From the NCBI RefSeq assembly GCF_026151205.1, contig NC_087076.1, forward strand, positions 4,053,902 through 4,117,901: DNA of 64,000 nucleotides, written 5' to 3'. The position numbers were made by a program, and so were the translations under genes. This DNA is from Bolinopsis microptera. Its lineage: Eukaryota > Ctenophora > Tentaculata > Lobata > Bolinopsidae. The number at the start of each line of letters is the position of its first letter. Position 1 is the stretch's first letter. This document shows, piece by piece, positions 49,901-57,600 of this stretch. A model generated the notes under the pieces. The model saw nothing but the letters and a program-made list of their open reading frames with translations, did not search any database and was not told where the DNA came from.

Positions 49901-52198
49901 ATCACACTATCACACACTGTTCAGTACACACGGTTGCTATGGTTACCACACGCTGTTCAGTACACGTGACACGGTCCTCAACACAGCTAGGTTTCACAAA
50001 TCAGCAGGGATAAGTAAAAATTCTCCTGCCGACTAAAAGCAATCTGTTCTGTCAGTATCAGGAAGGTTAACTCCCTGAAGTTGAGTTGCCTGTACGTCTA
50101 GTTCACCATTAGTGTTCTATAAATACACAACTTAGTGTTGAATTCCCATGAGGGGCCGGAAGAGTCATCAGTATGCGCAGCTTATTTATTGCGAACTGTT
50201 TACACGGTGGACAGCTTATACCTGCTTATACATTCCTTGAAGTTTGTTGTATGTTCCTCGACAATTACTTTTGTCAAACCTTTTATAGTTCTTGGAAACC
50301 TTTTTTAATAGCATGAAATTTTAAAATATACTACACGTCTACGTCTCGTTGATAGTAATTCCTGATGGCCATATCATAAGGACATTTCGTACAATTTTCA
50401 AGAAAGTGATAGAAATAAAAATATGAGTGAGTTATTGACGATAACATTATTCGACGTAATAATAATTAATAATAATTTGGTCGATCGCAATCGGGGAGCC
50501 GATTTTCCTATCTAATTGCGTTTCGGCCACGGCCCTTTCGGTACAGCTTTCACTGCAACATCCGTATGTATACACGTCATTTTGAAGCTCCAAAGAGAGC
50601 ATCTACCATTCACACCATGGTTTAGTGGCCGAACAATTCCGACCAATTCCGTCCCCACTAGGAATCGAACCCCGGTCGTCTGCGTGGGAAGCGAGGCCGG
50701 CAACCGCCGTAAATTATCGCCAATAACAGACTTATCTTTAACCTGAACATAGTAGAGTGCCTCTTAAAAAATTCTCGATTGATAAAAGCTCTGATACATC
50801 TCATCTCTCTTATCCTACTTTTAAAATCTAATTTCCCAGACTAGCAGTAACCATGGTGATGTTGTTCCTGTTGGCAATACTCCTGCCACTTGCTACCAGC
50901 TACAGCTTCTCAGGAAGTTGTACTGACAGTCACGACTGTCTTCACAAGTGGCACTCTGACGTTTTTGACGGAGATGTGACTGAAAATGAGGCACTGAAGG
51001 AATTCAGCAGGGACAAACTGTCCAAGTGGAATACTTGGCCATTCGACGTCAAAAAGATGTACGCATTCAACAGGAAGAATCAGGCAATTTGTGACACAGG
51101 AGTGATGAAGAAAGTGGGATTCCACTACACCGGTGAGAACTTGCATAGTGGCACAGCCGCCTTTGCTAGCTTTTGTATCAATTATTTCACCACTCTGATG
51201 CGACAGAAATTCAACAAGAAGATTGAGGGCAAATTTGGTTGCGCTTACAGTTTGGATAAGAAGATCATTTTCTGCACTTACTGTACAAAATAGACTTGAA
51301 ACAGAACTGATTTAGTAGGCTAGTGTTTTTCATTAGACATTCGACATAATTTTAATTCGCTTGTATGAACTTTAAATGAATTTATTGACGTTGACATAAT
51401 TTAGTTTGTTGTATATTAAAGTGTTGCATTATACAAAGTGATTGATAAATTGAATGATACAATTTGTGATTAAAACTCACTTCGGTTTGAATTTGTATTT
51501 GAAGTACATAGGAGTAGAAGGGGTGACATTGGCGGTTATTTTCTGGTTTTCTATCAGCTCGAAATTATCCACGTAGTCAGCACGAAGTTGGAATTCTCGT
51601 TTAACATTCTCGCTGGAGGACACATCCACAGCTAAGAACAGCTTCAGATCACTTGTGGGTAGAACGTTCCATTGGGGACAAAGCGTGCGAGCAACCCTGT
51701 GGAAAATGGGGATTTAATAAAAAATTACGTGACATCTAGCTGAAATTATTTGAGACACTGAAAATAAAGGTATCTCCTATTTGTTATAATATTTAAATTT
51801 CCCTATACATATTATGTATTTGAAAACATTAATCCTAATTCCTAAATCGGCGTTCAATTGAAATGAGGAGTGAACTAAATTACCAGAGTAAACTACCTGT
51901 TGTATATTTGGTATCCCTCGTCGTTTAGAGGAATTGTAAATGAGATCACTCCCAAGATCTGTCTAGCGGTTACTATCAGTGGATTATGCACAGACGCATT
52001 GACTGCTTTAGCGGATATCCTCACCGGATTCCTGGTTACAATGTCCGCATCTAGCAGGAAGAAGAAGGTTTTCTGGAAGGTGGCAGTGACATTAGCAGTG
52101 ATAGTTTGGGAGAGGTTAGCGGCTATGACATTTGGGTTTTCTGCTCTGGCGTTATGAAGGAGGACCAAACTCACAAGGATGAGTGAAGTGATCGTCAT
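34969..52198 (-). CDS. SIDT: SID-1/SIDT family transmembrane protein
   Basis: Exons joined by GT-AG introns with matching phases: 52198-51897, 51696-51481, 48809-48629, 48452-48310, 48192-48058, 47900-47732, 47061-46776, 46238-46133, 45731-45627, 45514-45274, 45167-45016, exon 12 (44682-44469 or 36044-35840), 35664-35520, 35096-34969. The product is about 837 residues; SIDT2 is 832. It has a signal peptide, a beta-rich ectodomain ([24 protein letters not shown]), TM1 in exon 5, an acidic/Ser loop in exons 6-7, then the TM bundle with [47 protein letters not shown] and MYYMG. It ends HDVWH...RDQIKVF. The Ser/His/Asp of exon 10 and the His pair of exon 14 match the putative metal site of the family. 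SID-1 proteins mediate dsRNA uptake in nematodes; vertebrate SIDTs are lysosomal and linked to RNA and cholesterol handling. Introns 2 and 12 host other genes. Confidence 0.95.
35840..36044 (-). CDS. SIDT: SIDT exon 12b (canonical form)
   Basis: 205 nt after acceptor CTTTCAG, before donor GTAGCT; enters in phase 2 and leaves in phase 0. It encodes two membrane segments ([33 protein letters not shown]). It is the copy closer to vertebrate SIDT2, which has LYVDR and FAFYIIMK at these places. It lies next to exons 13 and 14. Confidence 0.9.
36639..36965 (-). pseudogene. Nested Cys-rich membrane-protein paralogue with an internal amber stop
   Basis: From ATG at 36965 the frame encodes a signal peptide ([12 protein letters not shown]), then CCYDC, a TAG at 36899-36897 (codon 23), and then an open Cys-rich ectodomain ([30 protein letters not shown]) up to a TGA at 36639. 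Cysteine spacing matches the two intact paralogues at 40.0 and 43.4 kb. No membrane segment follows; a possible donor (GGTAAAT) lies right before the TGA. TAG differs from the Gln codon CAG by one transition. It is most simply a truncated pseudogene, although recoding, editing or a sequencing error cannot be excluded. Confidence 0.7.
37305..37600. repeat. Two tandem copies of a 140-160 bp dispersed repeat
   Basis: The unit contains GAACTGAAGATC, TTGGTATTCTGACCTTCTC, CGATTTGGTGTCAA and ends TCCTCCTTTATTAGG. It occurs at about 37310-37436 and 37470-37600, the second ending in a run of 22 G. A third copy lies at 44166-44290 in the same orientation. Confidence 0.8.
37961..38515. repeat. GGA/GAA triplet microsatellite
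   Basis: Over 500 bp of GGA triplets interrupted by GGACT, GGCTA and GAA variants. It is purine-only for long stretches on the plus strand. Both strands read as long low-complexity frames (poly-Ser, Leu, Pro or Glu/Gly), which are artefacts of the repeat. Confidence 0.95.
38711..39472. mobile_element. 762-bp hAT-type MITE with 8-bp target duplication
   Basis: Perfect 28-bp terminal inverted repeats (38711-38738 and 39445-39472) begin GGGGGTGATGCAACG. GGTGACGT flanks both ends (38703-38710 and 39473-39480), an 8-bp duplication as made by hAT transposases. Each end also has a tandem array of the 10-mer GTCAATTAAT, followed by the same GTCAATGTCAGTTT...GGAATACTGACATTAATTGAC module in direct orientation. 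The centre is AT-rich and non-coding. Confidence 0.92.
39751..40257 (-). CDS. Nested small Cys-rich type I membrane protein
   Basis: 168 residues in one exon inside SIDT intron 12. The start at 40257 has a strong context (GCCATGG); a second ATG three codons on would also give a signal peptide ([15 protein letters not shown]). The ectodomain has eight cysteines with the pattern [27 protein letters not shown] and AQC, plus several N-glycosylation sequons. A single membrane span ([20 protein letters not shown]) and an acidic tail ([20 protein letters not shown]) follow. Paralogous to the genes at 42749-43645 and 36639-36965. I know no named family with this spacing, so the function is unknown; a cell-surface role is inferred. 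Confidence 0.85.
   Translation of the reverse strand: MDTMKVLILSVTVLVPILCHNCYDQRCYSRATEDSSPEDLYIECNQTTNYCDTNSTGNLLCVPGSPGNGTSCQESVCVSYQGKAQCIPGVPRKETSMALIWVPVAGVITALVVFVLVSLYRRELQRDPEIDEDLSPIVEEEPSLVDEDIRGDNSYTDIDVMPFDEDSI
41591..41668. repeat. Long near-perfect hairpin of about 78 bp
   Basis: Arms of about 36 bp (AACTGCAGTAATACAATTGT... and its complement) are separated by a 4-base loop (AAGT). One mismatch or bulge occurs. Likely a small fold-back element; by size alone a microRNA-like precursor cannot be ruled out. Confidence 0.75.
42050..42235 (+). mobile_element. Relic of the C-terminus of a CR1/L2-like reverse transcriptase
   Basis: In one plus-strand frame the segment reads [20 protein letters not shown], then a TGA, then [20 protein letters not shown] and SNSLVDY. 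This is the usual end of CR1/L2-type reverse transcriptase polyproteins. No catalytic domain is left, and the frame is broken. Confidence 0.65.
42749..43645 (-). CDS. Nested Cys-rich type I membrane protein with Pro/Gln/Gly/Tyr repeat tail
   Basis: 298 residues in one exon inside SIDT intron 12. A signal peptide ([17 protein letters not shown]) is followed by an ectodomain with eight cysteines spaced as in the paralogue at 39751-40257 ([22 protein letters not shown]). One membrane span ([13 protein letters not shown]) runs directly into [11 protein letters not shown], a likely palmitoylation and stop-transfer site. The cytoplasmic tail has about 13 copies of an 8-residue repeat ([14 protein letters not shown]) like those in rhodopsin tails and annexin VII, and a PPPY motif that could bind WW domains. 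The 24-bp DNA repeat (43170-42840) keeps other frames open too. Function unknown. Confidence 0.88.
   Translation of the reverse strand: MKLLVLTVTLSLFVSVSSWDCYDQECWGIGTYYDTWISCDQSYQHCDTMYSGYPLCQIGYSGNGTYCYGDYYCSSNNYNGHAYCSSYNTNSWFVGYGVGGVVVLAIIILCCCRCCRRRRRAVQQQTVVIQQNTPAPVVRPAVVQNINVVGPPAKYGATAYSVQPGGYPAQQGGYPVQPSGYPAQPSGNPAQQGGYPAQPGGYPVQPSGYPAQQGGYPAQPSGYPAQQGGYPAQPGGYPAQQGGYPAQPSGYPAQQGGYPAQPGGYPAQQQQPGQFAEQPPPYDANAPPKNDYSTNPNY
44150..44290. repeat. Third copy of the 140-160 bp dispersed repeat
   Basis: Same sequence as the pair at 37.3-37.6 kb, with a duplicated CGACACGGTGATCTA segment at its start and a small internal deletion after GAACTGAAGAT. It lies about 180 bp from SIDT exon 12a. 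Confidence 0.75.
44469..44682 (-). CDS. SIDT: SIDT exon 12a (alternative homologous exon)
   Basis: 214 nt after acceptor GAACTAG, before donor GTGAGA; same phases as exon 12b (2 in, 0 out), so either can join exons 11 and 13. It encodes the same pair of membrane segments in diverged form ([36 protein letters not shown]), roughly 40-50 percent identical to 12b by eye. It has no stop in frame. The polypyrimidine tract is weak. Including both 12a and 12b would duplicate two membrane spans, so mutually exclusive use is the likely mode; a decaying duplicate is the alternative. Confidence 0.75.
48905..49709. repeat. Duplicated block, copy A
   Basis: About 800 bp that match 50752-51547: shared 5' flank (GTAGAGTGCCTCTTAAA), the secreted-protein frame, its 3' flank, and the last 65 bp or so of SIDT exon 2 with its donor. 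The SIDT piece at about 49640-49709 has lost one C in a run of four and is out of frame. Confidence 0.92.
49006..49445 (+). pseudogene. Secreted-protein paralogue, copy A, with a frameshift in the signal peptide
   Basis: From codon 7 or so onward the 139-codon frame is open to TAG at 49443-49445 and is similar to copy B throughout, including all seven mature cysteines. But the ATG at 49006 is out of frame: TTCTGTTGG here replaces TTCCTGTTGG in copy B, a loss of one C, and the ATG frame stops after about 44 codons. No other in-frame ATG precedes the mature part. A recent loss, a sequencing error or an upstream alternative start would each fit. Confidence 0.75.
50488..50735 (-). mobile_element. 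tRNA-derived SINE-like element
   Basis: On the minus strand, a box-A-like TGGCGATAATTTACGG (near 50720) is followed at tRNA-like distance by a perfect box B, GGTTCGATTCC (complement at 50663-50673). CTTCCCACGC lies in the anticodon position, as in tRNA-Gly. Stems do not pair well, so this is not a working tRNA. About 170 bp of body follows. It ends just before duplicated block B. Confidence 0.6.
50752..51547. repeat. Duplicated block, copy B
   Basis: Partner of 48905-49709. It ends inside the functional SIDT exon 2 (51696-51481), which indicates that this is the parental copy and that the duplication broke within the exon. Confidence 0.92.
50853..51293 (+). CDS. Small secreted Cys-containing protein nested in SIDT intron 2
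   Basis: 146 residues, one exon, opposite strand to the host gene. Signal peptide [18 protein letters not shown]. The mature part has seven cysteines, starts [16 protein letters not shown] and ends [19 protein letters not shown]. The GENL motif, followed by YFTTLM and a C-terminal GCAY/FCTYC pattern, faintly recalls CAP/SCP domains, but the protein is shorter and the match is too weak to name it. The ATG at 50853 is in good context (ACCATGG). The 5' flank shared with copy A contains a GATA-like CTTATCC. Confidence 0.8.
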   Translation: MVMLFLLAILLPLATSYSFSGSCTDSHDCLHKWHSDVFDGDVTENEALKEFSRDKLSKWNTWPFDVKKMYAFNRKNQAICDTGVMKKVGFHYTGENLHSGTAAFASFCINYFTTLMRQKFNKKIEGKFGCAYSLDKKIIFCTYCTK

Positions 52199-52825
52199 AA
52201 CATATCATTGTCGTACATTTGATCCTTCCTAAATAGTTGAGGTCTTAAATAGTGTACACGTGGCTGATAATGTTGAAAGATATGGATCGGACAAAATCTA
52301 TTGATACGGAAACGATTCTATTTAAAGGTTTAGTAGAAGATGTGAATGTTTCCTTATAAAATAAAGATAAATTTAATTGATTTCCTGATTAAAAAATGAT
52401 CATTGAATGTAGTTTATAATAGCTTCTTGACTAGTGAAACCTCATGGAAGCACGTACAAATACGTTTGAGGTGGCGTAGAATGGTATAAATATTATATTA
52501 ATTTATTCAATTCAGATCAGGAAATAAATAAATTTAGCGCGCGGGAGTAATTACTAAAAAGTCGACTGCGCATTCCAAATTTCAATATAGGTTTCAAGAG
52601 TGTGACCGATTAATTGCCACAATAAAAAACTAAACGGGAACAAAATTCTGGGAAAACGAAAAACGACATAAATATGGTTATACATCGATATCCCAAACCT
52701 AAACAAATATCGATCGATCAGATAAGAAACTGCTGGGTTTCCATTATTGGCTATTGTAAAGTTATTGACCAGCAATATTTAAAGGAACAAGGTCACAGTA
52801 CAGTCTATCAATAAACCAATTATTT
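52199..52825. other. SIDT 5' flank
   Basis: No coding frame. It separates the SIDT start from the GET3 stop and should contain the SIDT promoter and the GET3 3' untranslated region. No clear core-promoter motif was identified. Confidence 0.5.
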
Positions 52826-53851
52826 TTATAAATCGACAACAAGATCGTGTACAGACTTATTTGCCATGTCAGGGGGACTTACCAAAAACTCGCCAAACCT
52901 CTTCAATATCTTCGTTCCCTTTACTTCCAGGGCCATCAGTGGCATTTTGATAACATGGAAATCTTCGTAAAGATCCCCGATTTGTTCGAGGTATTTAGTT
53001 TGCATCTTGGATCTAGAGGAACACAGTCCACACGATATTTTACCCTCCTCTGTTTTGTCAGGGTACACAACTTGGTTCACAACCACATTATGTGTATCTA
53101 TATCTAGTGCTGTTAGCTTCTGAATCAGCCGCTCCGTCTCGTACAACGACAAAAACTCGGGAATGCAAACACAAACAAAAGTAGTGATGTCAGGATCCTT
53201 CAACTCCTTGTTGAGTCTCTCAATTACAGGTAAAAGTTCGTCCATCATGTCCATATTGACAGAGGCGTTGACTCCGAGGGAACCAGACATAGCATTAACA
53301 AGACCACCCACCCAGGACTTCATCTGTATTAGCTGACGGAGCACTTTATCAATAGATCTGGGGATAGAGAGGAGTCTGAGGGTGTGGCCTGTAGGTGCTG
53401 TGTCAAATACCACCACGTCAAACTGGTGCTGGTCAACTATTTTAAATATGTTAACAAGCGCTATCAGCTCGTCCAATCCAGGTAAATTGCCCACAACATC
53501 TTTCATCACATTCTTCATTAAGTTCTGTTGTTCATTCTCCGGATCAGCGAATATCTCCTCTATACTTTCCTCAGGAGGAGAGGAGTCTACCTCCATTGCC
53601 ATCAGATTGTCAACTCCTTTTACTTGTGTGGGAGTTCTTGTGAACTGCTGCTCAAATGAGTCTGCGATATTGTGAGCAGGATCTGTTGAGATAAGCAGCA
53701 CAGAGCTGTGTAGTTTAGCTAGTTGGATAGCGAGACTACAGCTGACAGACGTCTTACCCACTCCACCTTTACCACCTACAAATATCCACTTAAGCTCATT
53801 CTGTTCTAGGATGTTCTTTATGTTCGCTTCGTACTCAAAATGCTGTTCCAT
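52826..53851 (-). CDS. GET3: ATPase GET3/ASNA1 (tail-anchored protein targeting)
   Basis: 341 residues from ATG at 53851; two codons further upstream the frame has GTG, so this ATG is the start. The P-loop with the deviant Walker A GGKGGVGKT is at residues 26-34. DPAHNIADSF (switch I), FDTAPTGHTLRLL (switch II) and the CGLC zinc pair that holds the dimer are all present. GET3 binds the C-terminal membrane helix of tail-anchored proteins in the cytosol and delivers them to the ER receptor. Length matches human ASNA1 (348). The CDS is intronless. An acceptor-like TTTACTTAG just before the ATG suggests a 5' untranslated intron. Confidence 0.97.
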   Translation of the reverse strand: MEQHFEYEANIKNILEQNELKWIFVGGKGGVGKTSVSCSLAIQLAKLHSSVLLISTDPAHNIADSFEQQFTRTPTQVKGVDNLMAMEVDSSPPEESIEEIFADPENEQQNLMKNVMKDVVGNLPGLDELIALVNIFKIVDQHQFDVVVFDTAPTGHTLRLLSIPRSIDKVLRQLIQMKSWVGGLVNAMSGSLGVNASVNMDMMDELLPVIERLNKELKDPDITTFVCVCIPEFLSLYETERLIQKLTALDIDTHNVVVNQVVYPDKTEEGKISCGLCSSRSKMQTKYLEQIGDLYEDFHVIKMPLMALEVKGTKILKRFGEFLVSPPDMANKSVHDLVVDL

Positions 53852-54636
53852 TGTCACTCCTAAGTAAAGGGAGCAAGGTCAAAACAATAGCTTTATTTCA
53901 TAGAAATCATAGTGTTGTTTGGGTAAATTTCAAGTTCAAATTTATGCTCTACCTCCAAAATACAAAATTTACAATAGACAAGAATAAAAGACACATTAGG
54001 AAAATGAAGTATAAAATACGATACAAAAAATTTGAATTCTTTTATAAAAACAAAATTTACAATATTCTATTTATAAATCTAGTACATCAAAAAATATATA
54101 ATAAAAACGATATCGAGAAACATGCATTTGTGAACGTCACTATATTCTAGGTAAAGTAACATTTGAAAGTTATCTTCTAAATATTACCCCTCATATTTAA
54201 AGGAAATGAAATCATACCCTCTAGCAGAAACTTCCAGATGTATCAGTTACATGTCAACTGATAAATGTGTCGCAACATTAGTGCCAAGATGAATACATGT
54301 AGTAGTGCCAGCAGATGTTCCGGCTCATTACAGACTAGGACTAGCAGCAGGGTCATTAAACTCCTTATATGGACATCACGTGACGACACTTAAAGATGAC
54401 AGCTTAGACAAAAAGGTATGATCAAACGTCAAACTCAACTCTACACTTCAGTGTAATAAACTTTAAATATTTATAGTGTAGTATTTATAGGTTCAAATTT
54501 CACATTCTACAGAAACGATAGAATATGTTACAAATAAATAAATCAGCAGATATATAATAATGAAGAAGGTACGAATGTCGAATAGATTATAAACATTTCG
54601 ATTAAAAATATTACCAGTTTGTTTGTTTGCTAGAGC
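53852..54636. other. Intergenic DNA between GET3 and the coiled-coil gene
   Basis: AT-rich, no convincing frame. Holds the GET3 promoter or 5' exon and the 3' flank of the gene ending at 54637. Confidence 0.5.
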
Positions 54637-57600
54637 TCACAACAAGGATAGATCCTCACTGCTATTCACCACTGATCTCAACTTGCCCTTTTGTTTTAAC
54701 AGATCTTCCTCTAACGAGTTCTTACTCTTCTTGTTGCCTGACTTCTCTCGTTCTGCTAGTTCTATAGCGGCTATTCTCTGGCCAGAGTCAGGTTGTATCT
54801 CTTTTATTGTTTGGATTATCTGAAGTATTATAACATTGATAACTTGATACTGATAAAAATAACGCAGAGTACAGCCAGCCTAATTAAATCTTTAATTGTG
54901 TAATTGGATATCGATACTTGCATTATTGGGAGTGAGCACTCGCAAAAGATAAGCAAAGCCGGAATGCATATTAAAAACAAGCCACTAGGAAGCGTGTCTC
55001 GTCTGGCGTTCTAACCTGGTTCATGTTTCCAGACTCGGTCCGGTACTAACCTGGTTCATGTTGTCCAGACTCTGTCCGTCCGGTCCGGAACTACTGCTGG
55101 TACCCAGCTTGGGGTGGAGTTTGTCAGAGACTGCTTTGTAGTTGTGTATAAAGGGAGTGAGCTGCTTCACAAGGGTTATCAGATACTGAGTCTCGTTCCT
55201 CATCTTCTCCACTACTGACATACGGTCTTTGTACCTTTCCTGAGAAGGGCATTCTGGGGTCACATTTCGTAATGTTGTGTAAATCTCAATTGTTCCGAAA
55301 CACCTAGCCTTAGTTCCTTCGAGGATGCTACTTTTGTGACTACTAATTTTACATTCTCATTGTCTAACAAGTGTGTGAGAAATAATTAACATAGTTAAAC
55401 CTAATGGTTCAAATGAACACTGGCCTAGTGCCAAACTTGAAACTCAACATACATATAATAAATAATTACATATTCACTATTGATAATGAAAACCTCGTGA
55501 TACACAGAGACAGAATTACAATGCTACCTCAGTCTCATAATACATAACATACACACAAAGTACAAACAAACCCAACATGCATAGTGCCCACCCGTCCCAC
55601 CCCTCCTAACAACTATTAACCATGTAATTAACCAATAACACAGGCAGGCACAACCAGTGAATCCACTTTGAAATGCCCAATTCCACAATCTTACATCAAA
55701 CGCCTGAACGACGACAAAGTCACCAACTAAATCAGGAAGACATCTGGTTAACTGATGGCCCAGACACACCAAACTGACACTCGGTCACAAACCCATCAAC
55801 ATTATCAAAAAATCTTAACACTACACTCAGCAATAACAGACAAAATTACAGAACTGCAGTTCACCTCATCACGGGACATAAGACATTGTGGCCTAAACAA
55901 ACACCTCCACACCATTCGCAAATCAAGCACCACGCGTGTCTATGTGCGGCGACGAAGAGGAGACTGCCCCTCACACTTTCCTAGGACAGTGCCCGCTATG
56001 CCCCAATAAGAGGGCAATCAAAATTTTCCAAACAAGAACCTCTCTCAGGCGTCCATGACATAGAAACAACCAACATATCCCACTAGAGTTGAGGGCGCGG
56101 GGGAGCTTCGTCGGAAGGCGCTGCGCACCAAACGCTTTAAATTGTGCCCGAGGGTCTGAGACGCGGCTCTACACAGGTATGTGGTGTGACAAAGCGATTA
56201 CTCACATGTCGTCTTAGTCACCTTTCTCGTCCACCGCGCCAGCTGGAAAACTTAAACGTTCAATTATGACACATCTCATAACACTTCCATCATCCTCCAT
56301 TATACATTCTGATTCCCTGGCATCCGACCAAAGGAACTGCCATACCCAGCATGTAGGCAAAGCATCCACATCTATCCTCACGTGGCCACACCCAGGTCCG
56401 CCTCTCACAAAAAAAACAGGCAGGCACATAAACACACGTGATGAAACACGTGCACAAAACACGGGCACATGTACAAAGGGCGTGTTGAGTGTTCAACAAT
56501 CAACATATCCCAGCGGTGAAATGGGTCAGATAAACATTATTAGTCTGGGTCCTTAGCCCTAACAATTTAATATATAATACATATTATGAGCATATACATT
56601 ATTTATATGTTTTTATATCCGCTAGAGCTGCCTATAAGTTGCTTCAGTAAACATTATATAAATACTTAATATTAAGTATATTCAGTAAACATACTTCAGT
56701 ATAAATACTTATATTGAGACCGATAAAAAAATGAAACTGAAACGAGATCCCTGGCTGCAGTTGACACTGTTAGTGCTTTACTGACCGCAAAAAACAATTT
56801 CGCTACACAACCGAAACGAACCTGCTGCTTGACAACGCTGTTAAGAGTCTCCTTCCAACTATTCTCTAAAAGAGGTTGCAGATGTTTCAGCTCAGTGGTT
56901 GCCGTGGTGATTGCCTCCATCAGTTCCTCACAGTTTTTAGTGAGAGCTGAGGTTTTGTTGGCTCCAGCTGAACTGCGTCTGATTGTAATGTCTCTGTGTA
57001 GCTCTTGTACCTGGTGACGGGTACACTTTTAGATCACGTGATCATAATAAGACAATAAGAAGAAGTTTTATGTTTTAGTATTTAAGTTATGTTCTACCGT
57101 TCTCCGTTATCAGATATTTAAGATGTTTTTTGTTAACTACTTCAGATTTGTGTAAAGTTCGGTATTGATAAAATGATGTCACGACGTGTCATGAGGTGTA
57201 TCACGTTTGCTTTTGTTTAAAACATATTTTATCTCTAGAGATAAGCAGTGCCACATACCCCTGGTACATACCTGGTTCTTGTAGGTGTTAAGTAGGCGGT
57301 GTAACTCGTCAATGTGCACTGATTTCTGTTCCAGCTGTTTTGCGTACATAGTCCCTGGACCAGAACTGGAGAACAAAACAATGTTAAATAACTGTGTTAT
57401 ATTGCATTTGGACACGAAGGGAAACACAAAATGTTAGGCTTCGTAAATAAACTACATCTTTAGAGCCTGTAAAACATTTTAGCCGCCCAGTTAATACAAT
57501 TCCATATTGAATTTGAAAATCGTGTATATTTCTATGTAACCATATGTTTATTGTTTATGCTGTTAAGTAGGAATGTAGTCAGTGTGTCGTATAATCATAC

